Source: Glycine soja (lineage: Eukaryota; Streptophyta; Magnoliopsida; Fabales; Fabaceae). From it: DNA of 64,000 bases. Where the stretch lies: positions 868,001 to 932,000 of the forward strand of contig NC_041002.1 in NCBI RefSeq assembly GCF_004193775.1, read 5' to 3'. The position numbers were made by a program, and so were the translations under genes. Below, in pieces: positions 13,201-23,830 of this stretch (position 1 is the stretch's first letter; the number at the start of each line of letters is the position of its first letter). The notes beneath the pieces are model-generated. The model saw nothing but the letters and a program-made list of their open reading frames with translations, was not told the origin of the DNA and ran no database searches.

Positions 13201-16200
13201 GAATCAGAATATCATTATTAGATATATGCATTAGAAGAAGAATAAATTTTACTCCAGATGATAAAAACATTAATATAAGTGCCTTCCAAGCCATTTTATT
13301 CATAAAAGATTCCTGCTTTGACAGGGTCCACCTACACGGCTACACCATGTCAATTGTGCACCAGACCAATCAAGCACTTGGACCTTGTATGGTGAAACCC
13401 AAATATGAAGATGTCAAAACAACTGTATGTACAGATTGGTCTATGATAGAATATACTGTATTAGTAGTTAGAATGTACTGTTCTAGCAGTTAGTTTAGTC
13501 AGGCTCAGCTGTGCTGAGCTAGCAAGTCTGTTGTAATAGTCAGCTAGGTTTTTTGATAAGTTAGTTAAACTTCTAACTAAGCATAATATAAATAGATAAA
13601 CTCTGTATCTGTAATCACTTTTGATTCATGATAAAATTCCTATTACTGTTTTTCTCTCTATCTCTAAATTCCACAGTCTAGTGAAAAGCTATGTAATGTA
13701 TCTTGAATTGATAAAGCATATCATTCTTGACACACACACGCTGATATCACAATAAGCCAGAGTAACATATTATTAGCAACAAGAGAAAAAAAAATATTCA
13801 GACTTGTAAAAATGAAATACCTTGTGGTTACTACCTCCAATGAATTTATGCTTTGCATATGCACACTTGGGTCTTTCTCAACTTTAATCATTGAAGGTCG
13901 AACCTGTATTGTCCTAGGAGGAAGCTATAAGTTTCAAAAATAAAGTATCAAAATCACAAGCACTATAATCAAATAAGAAAATAAATAACACAAACACAAC
14001 TTTAAAGCAAGCTGAAAATAAGTATTAACAAAACAGTGAATATTCATAATTATTAACTCTTGAAATGGATAAATGTTGTGGGTGTATGTAGCTTGTGATA
14101 CACAACTCTAAAACATGCACTATGGTGTTGAATCATACTCTTTAACAAAATCTCCCACAAAATGCCCTCCATGTCCACCAAAATTATATTGTTAAAAAAT
14201 TTTCATAAATATATTCCCTAATTATCCATTTTGTCATACAAAACTCCAACTTCCAGTTAATCATTGAGGGCAAAATATTGAAATACCAGAAAGTACAAAA
14301 TTCAGATTCAGATGATATAAAAAAACTTCGTACCCCATTGCCCAGAGGCTCTTCGCTATGCGAAGGTATGGGGGAGGGATGTTGTACGCAGCCTTACCCT
14401 TGCATATGCAAAGAGGCTGTTTCCGGATTCGAACCCATGACCAACAAGTCACCAAGGCACAACTTTACCGCTGCACCAGGGCTCGCCCTCTCAGATTCAG
14501 ATGATATACATATAATTATTTTTATTTTTAACATATCACCCAGGAAAGCTTCAAAAGCACTCAATACAATCATAGAAATAAATTAGGTGCTCCATAATGT
14601 ACATTATGAAAACATACCGAAGACAATATTAATTGTTTTGCCCAAAAGAGCCTGTCAAACATATACCTTTCTGTTAACCAAAAGAGTACCCTTAATTGCA
14701 TGACCCATGTGAAAGAGACGGCACTGAATCAGCAAAGGCTGGACAATCAGAGGAAAAAGGAAAGTTATATTGAAATAATATCTATCTATATTACAAAGCA
14801 GTAGCACACATGTACATATAAAATATGTGAAATGGAAAAAGAATAACAAACAATCTACCGGTTCATGTGTGCTCAGCTGCTCTGCTTCTCCCATTGCATT
14901 ACTCATATCCTCAAGTTCAACAAGATTGTTAATTTCCTAAATTTAAAGGAAAGGAAGTCACGAAGCATAGAATAATCAAAGAAAGAAGGGACTAGATCAT
15001 AAAACTTGTTGAAATATATCAGAGCACACAAGAGTTGAATTTTAAGTTTTCTGAGAGAAACGTAACAGCAACAAAGGCATAAGCAGAATAATAGAAAGTC
15101 CAGGCAATCCAGAAAAAGAAGATATGTCTAAAGAAAGACAGCATGTATAAAAATAAATAGTTCCTTCAAAAACATATTTATTGGAAATAATTATCCAAAA
15201 GGTTATTTAATAGAAACATTTCCTTACACCATTTCTCCTCATCAATTTATTCCATTTTTGCTGTTATAGAATAGTTGATTATGTGAATCACATGCAAATA
15301 CAAAGGAACATGAAAGAGCATTCAACCACAACTTTTCTCTTCCATACCTCAACAAGTGAAGGTCGCCCCCCCCCCCCCCCCCCCCCGCCCCCTACCCCAC
15401 TTATGTACATTGTTTTTAGCCATATCATCATTCAATTTGAGATTCCCTACACATACTCCTCACATCAAGGACTAGACATGTTGAGCATGAAGTTTGCAGG
15501 AATAGACATTTGCGGGTAGTCCAATCAAAGCCTAATAATGAGTCTAACTCAACCCCAAAAACTAGCTCATGAAATGAAGGTTGTCCCCTACTTATATACA
15601 TTATTTTGGTTATATCACTAATTAACTTGCGATCTCCAACAATTTAACGACAACTTTCCATCAATAATCTATGTTTCGCAACCAAATCATTAGGAAAAAG
15701 AAGGCAAGAAAAATTGAAAGCATATAAATTGTAAAAGGTAAAAGTGAAGCCATATCCCTCAAAAACATTAGTATTCAAGCATGAATCAAGAAAACTAGAT
15801 AAATAATCAACCGGCAATGATGATGATAAAAATAACAATGGTGGATTCATAATACATTTATTAAGTAAATTCTTAACATGAGTTATGACCGCTGATAGAT
15901 AAATGAACAAAGTTAATTGAAAAGAAAAGTCTAGTGGAATAACAAATTGGAAAGGAAAGATACCTGAATACAGTTGTTCTCCAAGTTGCTTCCTTTGTAA
16001 ACATTGTTGGGGCAGAGCAACGCCAAATCTCTAGAGATGAAGCCAGTTCCATCCGTGAGAATACGTGGTTTCTCATTATCAACCATAATATTGCCATTTG
16101 CATCCTAAACTCGCAATAAAAAAAATAATAATAAAAATTCTGCAAGCATGGCCATAAAATATAAAAACCATAAGGCAACTTAAAATTGACAATACCTTGC

Positions 16201-18671
16201 AATATTCATCTGGTATTTTTTGGACACTCACAGTTGTCAAGTCAATGTTGAGTTTCAAGGTCTTTGACAGAATGAGAGAGAACCTGAATGCCTATGAGGT
16301 TAGTACATTGCATGAAATCTATTTTGAGTGGGACTGCAGGAGGATGCAGAAAAAATAGATGAAACTCTAAATGATAGTATTTAGTATTTGCACAAGTATC
16401 ATACCTAGCCATATACTTGTTCAAATTGGGCAACAACATGTGAGCATGCATGAATAAAGTTCTTGCTTCAGACACTGTCTTGTTAGACAAAATGTAATCA
16501 GCACCCTCATCTGCAGAACAACCTGATTGCATCCTAACAAAATAACACTTCACAGTGGAACTTGTTGGGTCCTTCTGCTTCTCTTCGTTTCCACCATCTT
16601 TAAAAACTGTTCAGTTGGCAGAAAATATATCAGTCACTAGAGGTTTCTTAACTGTAAAAAGACAGGACAAGAAAAACTAACAAGAAGCAGGATTACCAAA
16701 AAAGCGATACAAACGCAGACCAACACGAATCCCTTCTTTTCCAAACTTTCCATAGAGGGCATTTGCTTCTTCAGCATGGGTCCTAAAATTCTTTCCACTC
16801 CCATCCTCAGCAAATTTAACTAGCAAAACATTGTCATCACCGAGAGTTTTCTGCAAATGTGTTCGCGTGCTTTGTAATATAGGGCCCTGAATTATAATTT
16901 AAACAAAGAGGCAATAAAACAAACCACATTTGACATAAAAATAGACAGTCGAAGCAGCAAAAAGTGGAATAATGACCATATAACAATCTGAATACAGTTT
17001 ATTGATTCAGTATCACAGTATTGAAGCCATTGGATAGTGAGATAGTGACAATCACAACAACAACTTCTTTTAGCACTACACAAATTGAAGGGAGGAGAGA
17101 GACATACAAACCTTGAACCTTAAGTTCCCATCTGGAAAAACAAAACATTGATATACATGTGTGCGGCCAGAATTCCAGTCACGATGCTGAAGAAACCAAA
17201 GTTAATGTAAGTAAGCAATAATAAGCCATAGAAGATAGCCAACGCTGCATGATTGATATTCAGCAGTGTGCTGAAAGTTAGTACCCACGCCTTGATCAGA
17301 TTTTCTCTTTTATCTTTCCATAACCAGATTCTAACTTTCATAGGTTCTAATTAAAATTAAAACCAACATTTTTATTTGTGGTGGAGTTTTTAGTTGCAAA
17401 ATGAAATGAGGCAACTAATAGGGAATGTTCAAGCATTGTAAAAACCTCAAAAAATGAACTATACTATAAAAATAATGAATCCGTCATTGGAACACAATGT
17501 TTACCAATTGGCGATCACTTTGATCGTAGATGCATTTTTCCCCAAAATCTTCCCATATTGTTTTCTCGAACTTTGCCATCGGCAAGTCTTTGAGGCTTCT
17601 AATTTTAGCATCAGTAATACAATTCTCAAGACTCTCTCTGTAATCAAAGCAAAGAAAAACTCAAAAAATTAGTCCATGTTTGGTTAAAAATTGGGAGAGC
17701 TCATAAATACATACTTTTACTATAAGCAACAAATTTTTTCTCTTTATTCTTTTAATGCATTTGGAACTTGTTATCATCGTGCATTGGAATTCAAAACTAC
17801 TTTCCAAACTTTCATCCAAACATAGCCTTAGACATTGCGTAAAAACTACTTGTTCGTATATGAAAAAAGGTATGATCTGTTTATAATCACAAGGTTAGTC
17901 GGCGCTTTTCATGTTTTTTTTTTGTTTTTTATCAGTGGCAATTGAAGACACTATGAGGAACATACAAAAAAATAACTGAACAAAAGGAGAAAAATCTTTT
18001 CCCTAGAGAAAAAATATATATATATATACTTCAACTTACACACCTCAGTTTTTAAGAACATTCATTTAAATTAAAAGCGCATTAAGAAAATGATGTTTAA
18101 CTTAGAAGAGAAAGTCCATTCAAAAAAGAAGAGTGTAAGGAAGGAAGCAGTTAAGTTTAAGTGGAATAGCATTCATTCATTCAGTACAAAATTTTGGATT
18201 CAAAATGCTTCCAATTTTGGATTCAGAGTCAATTCCCAAGCACTGAATTAATTACCGTCCGATGTAACTGAGAATGAGAAAGGCTTTTCGGAACTCCAAT
18301 TCTCCGAGCGCGTGCAATAGCGAGGAGGGCGTGGGTCGGGGAGGGCGCGTGGGAGAGGTTTGTTGTCGCGTGGAGGGCTCAGGTTGAGAGTGAGAATTGT
18401 TTTTATTGTTGTTATTGTTATTATTATTATTGTTTTGGTGGTTGATGTCGTCGAGCATGTGGTTGACGAAGCCTGCGAAAGATAATCGGATACGGGTGGC
18501 GGCGATTTTGTTGAGAATGCGAAGGGATTGTTCCTCGCCCTGTAGTTTGAGACGGTGGCGGGTGCTGTAATCGAGCGGAGGCCGGTTCTGGTCGCGGCAG
18601 ATGCTCTCGATCAGAGCCTCCACCGAGGGCGGAAGAATAAGCAGGTCACGGTGGTTGTGATTTTCTGCCAT
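6294..18671 (-). CDS. RDR3: RNA-dependent RNA polymerase, RDR3/4/5 (gamma) class
   Basis: The protein copies RNA into double-stranded RNA for silencing. Gamma-class members are little studied, though the tomato Ty-1/Ty-3 geminivirus resistance gene belongs to this class. I joined 18 exons: 18671-18256, 17637-17505, 17186-17112, 16886-16697, 16606-16405, 16283-16196, 16104-15964, 14936-14859, 14738-14667, 13924-13821, 13063-12915, 12792-12570, 10968-10743, 9291-9146, 8793-8625, 7637-7502, 6793-6627 and 6536-6294. All junctions use GT-AG and keep phase. The total is 2958 nt and 985 residues, close to the roughly 990 of Arabidopsis RDR3. Landmarks are DGTGFIS at about 386-392, RPSMIKV at about 474-480 and the catalytic DFDGD at 686-690. 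The Phe marks the gamma class (RDR1/2/6 have DLDGD). Exon 1 encodes an Asn run of about ten residues that should vary in length. The assignment to RDR3 rather than RDR4 or RDR5 is inferred. Exon edges come from consensus and homology, not transcripts. Confidence 0.94.
6873..7266. mobile_element. hAT-like non-autonomous element (RDR intron 16)
   Basis: The left end CAGGGGCAGTACACAGG and the inverted right end CAATGGGTGGAGCTAG resemble the CAGGGGCGGAGC-type termini of plant hAT elements. The flanking 8-mers ATTATAAA (6865-6872) and GTTATTAA (7267-7274) match at 6 of 8 positions, as expected of an old hAT target duplication. The interior has no coding capacity. It lies in an intron and does not touch a splice site. 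Confidence 0.45.
10165..10203. repeat. (CA)n(TA)n microsatellite in RDR intron 13
   Basis: A run of CA dinucleotides passes directly into TA dinucleotides. It is a compound microsatellite, likely polymorphic, lying between exons 13 and 14 of the RDR gene. Confidence 0.9.
12020..12290 (+). mobile_element. 3' end of a decayed RTE-type LINE (RDR intron 12)
   Basis: Read on the plus strand with a frameshift, the sequence resembles the C-terminal tail of plant RTE-like reverse transcriptases: PMKKVNCMIFSHVKKG, then RPRRLMEINERDFMVN, IHENLVFNLAK, a stop, and MIHIAQPHLV. It ends in a (GTT)n tail near 12270-12285, the typical RTE 3' terminus. It is strongly 5'-truncated, carries stops, and lies antisense to the RDR gene. 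Confidence 0.6.
13444..13675 (+). mobile_element. Solo LTR of a retrotransposon (RDR intron 10)
   Basis: The 232-bp segment begins TGATAGAATATACTG and ends CTAAATTCCACA, so it has the TG...CA ends of an LTR. It is flanked by a perfect 5-bp duplication, GTCTA, at 13439-13443 and 13676-13680. It contains a TATA-like ATATAAATAG followed by a pyrimidine-rich end, as in many copia LTRs. No internal retrotransposon domain is present, which indicates LTR-LTR recombination. Its orientation is opposite to RDR, assuming the TATA-like motif marks its sense strand. Confidence 0.72.
14320..14490 (-). mobile_element. Au-type SINE (RDR intron 9)
   Basis: On the minus strand this is a full-length Au SINE. 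It has a tRNA-related head (GCCCTGGTGCAGCGGTAAAG) with box B GGTTCGAATCC, then the conserved body GTAAGGCTGCGTACA and the GGGGTACGAAG end followed by a short T run. The insertion is bounded by a perfect 18-bp target duplication at 14302-14319 and 14491-14508. It lies in the sense orientation of the RDR transcript. Au SINEs are mobilised by LINE machinery. The intact duplication suggests a fairly recent insertion. Confidence 0.88.
15366..15386. repeat. C21 homopolymer (G21 in the RDR pre-mRNA, intron 7)
   Basis: A run of 21 cytosines is followed by further C-rich sequence to about 15399. As the RDR gene is on the minus strand, its pre-mRNA carries a G21 run. The exact length is sensitive to sequencing and assembly error. 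Confidence 0.9.
17672..17827. mobile_element. Harbinger/Tourist-like MITE (RDR intron 1)
   Basis: The left end GTCCATGTTTGGTTAAAAAT and the inverted right end GGCTATGTTTGGATGAAAG form imperfect terminal inverted repeats of about 20 bp. TTA flanks both sides (17669-17671 and 17828-17830). The element is 156 bp with no coding content. Confidence 0.68.
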
Positions 18672-18790
18672 GAATACTTAGCAGGGAAGGAAGTGAGTGA
18701 GTGAGTCAACTTATAAATAAGTAAAGAAATCATTTCTAATCAATAGTTAAAAATATTATGAATCAAAAAAATTCATATAAGAAATCATTT
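18672..18790 (-). promoter_or_regulatory. RDR 5' leader and proximal promoter region
   Basis: This stretch directly precedes the RDR start codon on the minus strand and must hold the leader and core promoter. A TTATAAATAAG segment lies at about 18711-18721, but on the gene's own strand it gives only a weak TATA-like core, so no start site can be placed. The region is short because an old duplicated block begins at about 18792. Confidence 0.35.
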
Positions 18791-19289
18791 TCACTACTCG
18801 TTTGAACCAAAAGACCAATGTATTGTCCTGTCTTTCAGTTTAAAATAATCAACCACTTAAGACACAAAACGACACCTAACCATCGACTTTCGTTTAAAAG
18901 CAGCATGTTCGGCACCCAAGAAGTTTTTTCATTTCGAGAAACCCCATTATGTTTGATTTTTTTTTTTTACAATGAATAAAAATTATTTGATTAGATAAAA
19001 AAATTAGAAATTAAAAAATTATACCTATTTTTATTAATTATTTGTTATATTATATAATTTAATAAAAAATAATATGATTTTTTATTGTAGTAAAACAATT
19101 AAATGCAAGAAGATAAGATTTTCAGCTTCTTCTATGGAAAATTTTTATAGGAAATTGATTAAAAATTATTTTGGAGAAGCATTCTTTTACAAGAATTTAA
19201 AAAAAATACATATCAAACATGCTAACTAAACTTTCTAATGTATGATTTTTGAGAAATTAAAATAAAAATGATTTTGTTAAAATTACTAA

Positions 19290-19408
19290 GGGCTTCTTCG
19301 ATAGAATGAAAAGAAAAGAAAGTAGAATATAAAAAATATGAATCTTATAAATTTTACTGTTAATTTTTCTTATTTTTTTCACTCTCTTTCAACTCAAACG
19401 AACAGACC
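19290..19408. mobile_element. Possible short Harbinger-like MITE
   Basis: The ends GGGCTTCTTCGATAG and, inverted, GGTCTGTTCGTTTGAG are weakly complementary and are bounded by TAA and TTA. The length of about 119 bp fits a MITE, but the match is poor. Confidence 0.3.
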
Positions 19409-19967
19409 TTAATTTTACATTTTTTTAATATTTACATAAACTTTTCTTTAAAAAAATATAATGTAGTTTTTTCAAACAAAAAAGTTCGTATCTTCATATG
19501 AAAGAGTGTGGGTGTAATATATTTTAAAAGCTAAATATCAATTTTAGTAAGCTTAAATAACTAAAATATAATTATTTAAATACTTAAATGAATTCAATTG
19601 AAACTATTTTAAATCCTTAAAGGATCAAACAATACCATTCCAAATGACATCATTTCAATGATCATGCCAAATCATTGTTTCATTCAACATTAACCATTAA
19701 TGGATATCTCATACTTTTCTATTAAGATAATTAAAATTCATGTTAAAAAATGTTTCATAGGAACCCATAGCTATTCCTTTCTTCCACCGAAAAAGATTTA
19801 TTCCAAGTCACAAGATAAATACGGAAAGTTTAACTCATTATAATTTACTATGTTAAAAAAACACAAACTTTATCTATAAAGCATTATTCTAACGCATCCT
19901 ATATCCATTCGCATGCAATTTTGGAATCTCTCAAGGCAATTATTTAACGCATCCTATATTTTGTTTG

Positions 19968-20636
19968 GTGCATCTCATACTTAAAAATTGTTACCCTAAT
20001 AAATAGACATAAATACCCTTCACCTCTTCTTACAATCCGAACACTACCGTTGGAGAGACCAACACTAATAACCAGAGATACTCACAACACAAAAGCTAGC
20101 ATTATTGCAAAATTATAAACAAGAAATTCACGTAATTCCAAATATATTATTCTCACAAAATCATTAAATTATGAAGCAAACAAAAAAATTGAAAAAAAAA
20201 AACCAAACAATCCAGACCTGATTATTCATGTATTACGGATTGACTAATCTATAATATATTTTTTTTATTATAGATTATTCAATCCATAATACAAAATTAT
20301 ACTTCATAGATGGAACAATTCTTAATATTAATATATTATGAATTATTTATTCAATAATATATTTTTTTTATTTTACAAAATTCGTAATATAAAAAAATAC
20401 ATTACGAATGAGCAATTCATAAAACATTTGTGTTAGGGATTGCATAATCCCTAATATATCATAGAGGTGTTGGATATGGGGTGGAGTGATCCTGGGTGGG
20501 CGATCTTGGCTTGCAGTGGTTCCAAGGTGAGTGGTGGTGGCGGCGGCCGCCGGCACAACTCATGGAAGTGGTGGAAGAGATGATGAAGAAGGATAAAAGG
20601 AAAATATTAAAAATTTATGAGGTGCACAAAGAAAAA
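19968..20636. mobile_element. Candidate TIR element upstream of RDR
   Basis: The left end TTGTTTGGTGCATCTCAT resembles the inverted right end TTCTTTGTGCACCTCAT. The interior holds several nested inverted repeats built on attacggatt/aatccgtaat-like words, and a GC-richer patch at about 20460-20560. I could not find a target duplication. It may be a Mutator-like element related to the one at 23328-26457, which also uses ATCCGTA palindromes. Confidence 0.4.
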
Positions 20637-20963
20637 AAGAAGGTTCATTAAAGAATTGTGATCTCTCAGATGACAAGACCAGACCTCAGGCACCGCACGT
20701 CACTACAACAGTATTCGTTTGGTTTCCATCAATCTTTTAATTTTAATTAAACCAAAAAACCAATTTTCTGTCATTCAGTTTAAAATGAACCACGTAGGAC
20801 CCAACATACAGTTTTGTTCAAACTTCAAACTGTTTTTCTTAAAAGGAAAAGAAAAATATTTTGTTGATAATCTGAGGAAACTTCAAACTGTTTAAAATGA
20901 ACCACGTAGGACCAGTCTTTGTGAATGTGGCCAAGAATATCAAGCACTAAAGCAGCATGTTTT

Positions 20964-21855
20964 GTCTTTTAATGAATTTAATTATAATAATACACGAACA
21001 TATTTTTGCCTTTCTAACACAATCAAACATGGATTGATACTAATCATCGATGATCGTGTATAATAAGATTATTTTCATCTTTATATTTTGAAAATATCAA
21101 AATTTGGTTTAATTATATTATAATTATTTATACTATGAACAATTTTTCCTACTTAAAACGAGGATAATTATGTCATTTTATTGTCATTATTAGTTGTACA
21201 ATTATTGCTTTTATGAAAAACATTCAAGATTAAAAAAAAATACACTAAATATAAAGTTTTTTTTTTTGCTGATACTAAACATAAAGTTCAATAACATAAT
21301 AATAAAAAAAAATCTTGATACTTTCATCATGAATAAGTGAATAACTTTTTTCATTTAGATTGACAAATAAATCAACTATGATTAACTAAGCAACATTCAT
21401 ATGGCCATGAAATTACTGTCTTAATAAGCAAAATGTGTTTCTTTCTTATTCTCATTAATTTTAAGTTATTCTTAATAAAATTCAATAAGATGTTTTGGTG
21501 TATGATAAGTACATGATCTATAACTTTTGACCCCACAATGATATGTTTTCTTCATGTTTATTAGTTAACATTTTTCCTCTTCGGTTATCAAATACAATTT
21601 TCAAGATCGAACAAAAATTTTATTTAGTAAAAAAATTAAAAGTTAACAGCAAATATATATCTATCAAATATATGCATAATTTACATAACACTCGTTTAAA
21701 ATACAAAATACAAAATACAAAAATTAAAATATTGATAATCGATATAAACATTACGAACAAAAACAAATGGTTACATAAATGTTGCGAATGAGAAAATAAG
21801 AGCTCCTAGTCAAATTATTCTGGTTAAACTTACCTAATTTAAATACATTATGGAA
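20964..21855. other. AT-rich intergenic spacer
   Basis: This spacer lies between the duplicated RDR upstream block and the long-TIR element. It is about 75% A+T with no supported gene. Short open frames near 21543-21791 are low-complexity and unrecognised. Confidence 0.5.
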
Positions 21856-23110
21856 GAGTAAATACTCATTTTCGTTAGAGTTTATTAGACACTTATAATT
21901 AAGTCTTTGAAATATTAAAAATTAAAATTTCATTTAATCATGTACAAAAAGCACTATGTCGTTAAATCTTCTCCATTAAGTTAAACAATTGTGTCTATGT
22001 GGTATCTCTAATGATGACATAATTGTTTATGATTGTCACATTTCAAAAGTTGATTTTCAATTTGATCTTTGAACTTAACAATTTATTATCATTTTTGTCT
22101 CTCAACATAATCAATTACTGAAATTTTGATCTCTAAACTTTATGTGCATTGTCATTTTAGTCCCTAAAAGCACTTTCAAATTTTCAACTAAGTCTCATAT
22201 TGCATGAACTATTAGCATTGTATATTACCATATTCTCTAACTTTTATTCTCCAAATAAGACCTTTTACCAAAATCAAGTTATTATCTTATTTATCTTATA
22301 TGTTATTAATATGTGTAGAGCGTTAGATTGATTAATTAATTAATCTATTTATGGAATAATGTTTGGTCATGGGTGCATTGATTGTGGACGTGATTTTTTT
22401 GTTTGTTTAATCGATGGTTGAATCATGTTTGGTTGAATGGGTATGTGTGGTTGGTTGGTTGCTACGGTGAAGGTATCATTGCTGGAGTTGTCACAGAGGG
22501 TGGTTCGTGTGTTTGTTCAGGAAAGGAGGACTTTTACATCAGTTATATGAATAAAAAATATAAAGAAGTTGAAAAAAAATGACATTTTTCCCCATCGGCA
22601 TACCTGTTGGTTTGGATGTTACTTGAACCTAGTTTAGAACCAAAAAATAACATAGTTAAATTTGAGAGGACAGAAAACAAACCAACAAATGTGTAATGAC
22701 GGATTCTAAATATTTTAATATTTATATGGATAAAAAAATATATTTTAGTATTTATATGTAGTGTAAGACTTAATTAAAAATTTAAAAGTTACTTAGGGAT
22801 CAAATTGATAGTACGTAATTAAGTTCATGAACTAAAATGACAACAAGTTGTTAAATTCAAAAACCAAATTGAAATGTTAACTTATTCACATGTGACAACC
22901 ACATGAATGACACATGGTAACCATCAATTGTTATATTATTATCTGAAGTGCCACGTAGGCTTGATCGTTCGAGTTAATAGAAAAAAACTAATGATAGAAT
23001 TAGTTTGCCACACTTTTTACACAAGTAGGGATAAAAATTTAATTTTTTATCTTTCGAAACCTAATTGTTAGCGTCTAATAAATTCAAAAACAAAAGTAAG
23101 TATTTTACTT
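21856..23110. mobile_element. Long-TIR Mutator-like element
   Basis: The left arm (GAGTAAATACTCATTTTCG, then TTTATTAGACACTTATAATT) and the inverted right arm (AAGTAAAATACTTACTTTTG, then TTTATTAGACGCTAACAATT) remain similar for roughly 350 bp each. The flanking 9-mers ATTATGGAA (21847-21855) and GTTATAGAA (23111-23119) match at 7 of 9 positions. Long TIRs with a 9-bp target site are typical of MULEs. The interior (about 22230-22730) has no recognisable transposase, so the element is non-autonomous. Confidence 0.68.
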
Positions 23111-23422
23111 GTTATAGAAACTTAAGTGATGACGAAAAATAATATAATAAAATTTGGTAAAACTATGTTATTAATTAAGTGAAAACTTTTAAGCTCATTG
23201 AATTTTATAAGCCTAGCATCTCTCAGTTCTCCCTTGTCTCTCTCACTAGCTTATCGTTGAAACTTGAAATCCTCTTATGGAGTGTTGACAAGAAAAATAA
23301 GGGGTATAATAGTGACTATTAACTTGCGGTTGTTGCTTGGGGCACCCAACATTTTTGTTGGGGCACCAGCAACATGGGTGAAATGACTAAAATGTCATTC
23401 ACCTTTTCACATAAAAAATGCA

Positions 23423-23448
23423 CAGTGACTCGTCCGTACGAGTCACTG
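23423..23448. repeat. 11-bp perfect hairpin
   Basis: CAGTGACTCGT and ACGAGTCACTG pair perfectly around a 4-nt loop. It lies about 95 bp inside the left end of the Mutator-like element. Confidence 0.85.
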
Positions 23449-23780
23449 TTCATTCTCCACTTCCCGCACGTTGTTTCTTCTTCCGAACTGCTTCTTCTCC
23501 CTCTTTTTCGCGCGTGATGGTTGGTTGTTCGTGGTTACTGGTTGCGGCTTTTCTTCTTGTTGTGATGGTTTCGTCTTGTTGATCGCCTTCGAGGTTAGTG
23601 AATCTGCTTCCTCGTGTGGTGTTTCTTCTTCCTTATTGTGGAGGTTTTGACTTGTTTTTTGTCGTTAGCTATTGTGTATTGTTTTGTATTTTGGTTTGCA
23701 TTGGTTCTCCCATGGCTGCTTCTATGTTTTCTTTCTCCCCTGCCCCCGCCATTACTTGTGCCTGCTTCTGCTGCTCCATG

Positions 23781-23830
23781 TTTTTTTTAAAACCCATATG
23801 GATTGCCAATCCGTATGGGTTTAAAAAAAA
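23781..23830. repeat. About 23-bp inverted repeat
   Basis: A T8-AAAACCCATATGGATT arm pairs with AATCCGTATGGGTTT-A8 around a 2-nt loop, with one G/T-type mismatch. The word ATCCGTATG recurs near 26160 in the same element in another palindrome. Confidence 0.8.

Larger units (their letters stand above)
18792..20963 (+). repeat. Two diverged copies of the RDR upstream block
   Basis: The segment 18792-18870 (CACTACTCG, then AACCAAAAGACCAAT, TTTCAGTTTAAAAT, AACCAC) is echoed in the same order at about 20700-20806 (CACTACAAC, AACCAAAAAACCAAT, ATTCAGTTTAAAATGAACCA). The shared AAAGCAGCATGTT follows at about 18897 and 20950. A short inner copy of AAAATGAACCACGTAGGACC is repeated at about 20791 and 20898. 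This is an old direct duplication about 1.9 kb apart, with transposon-like sequence between the copies. Confidence 0.55.
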
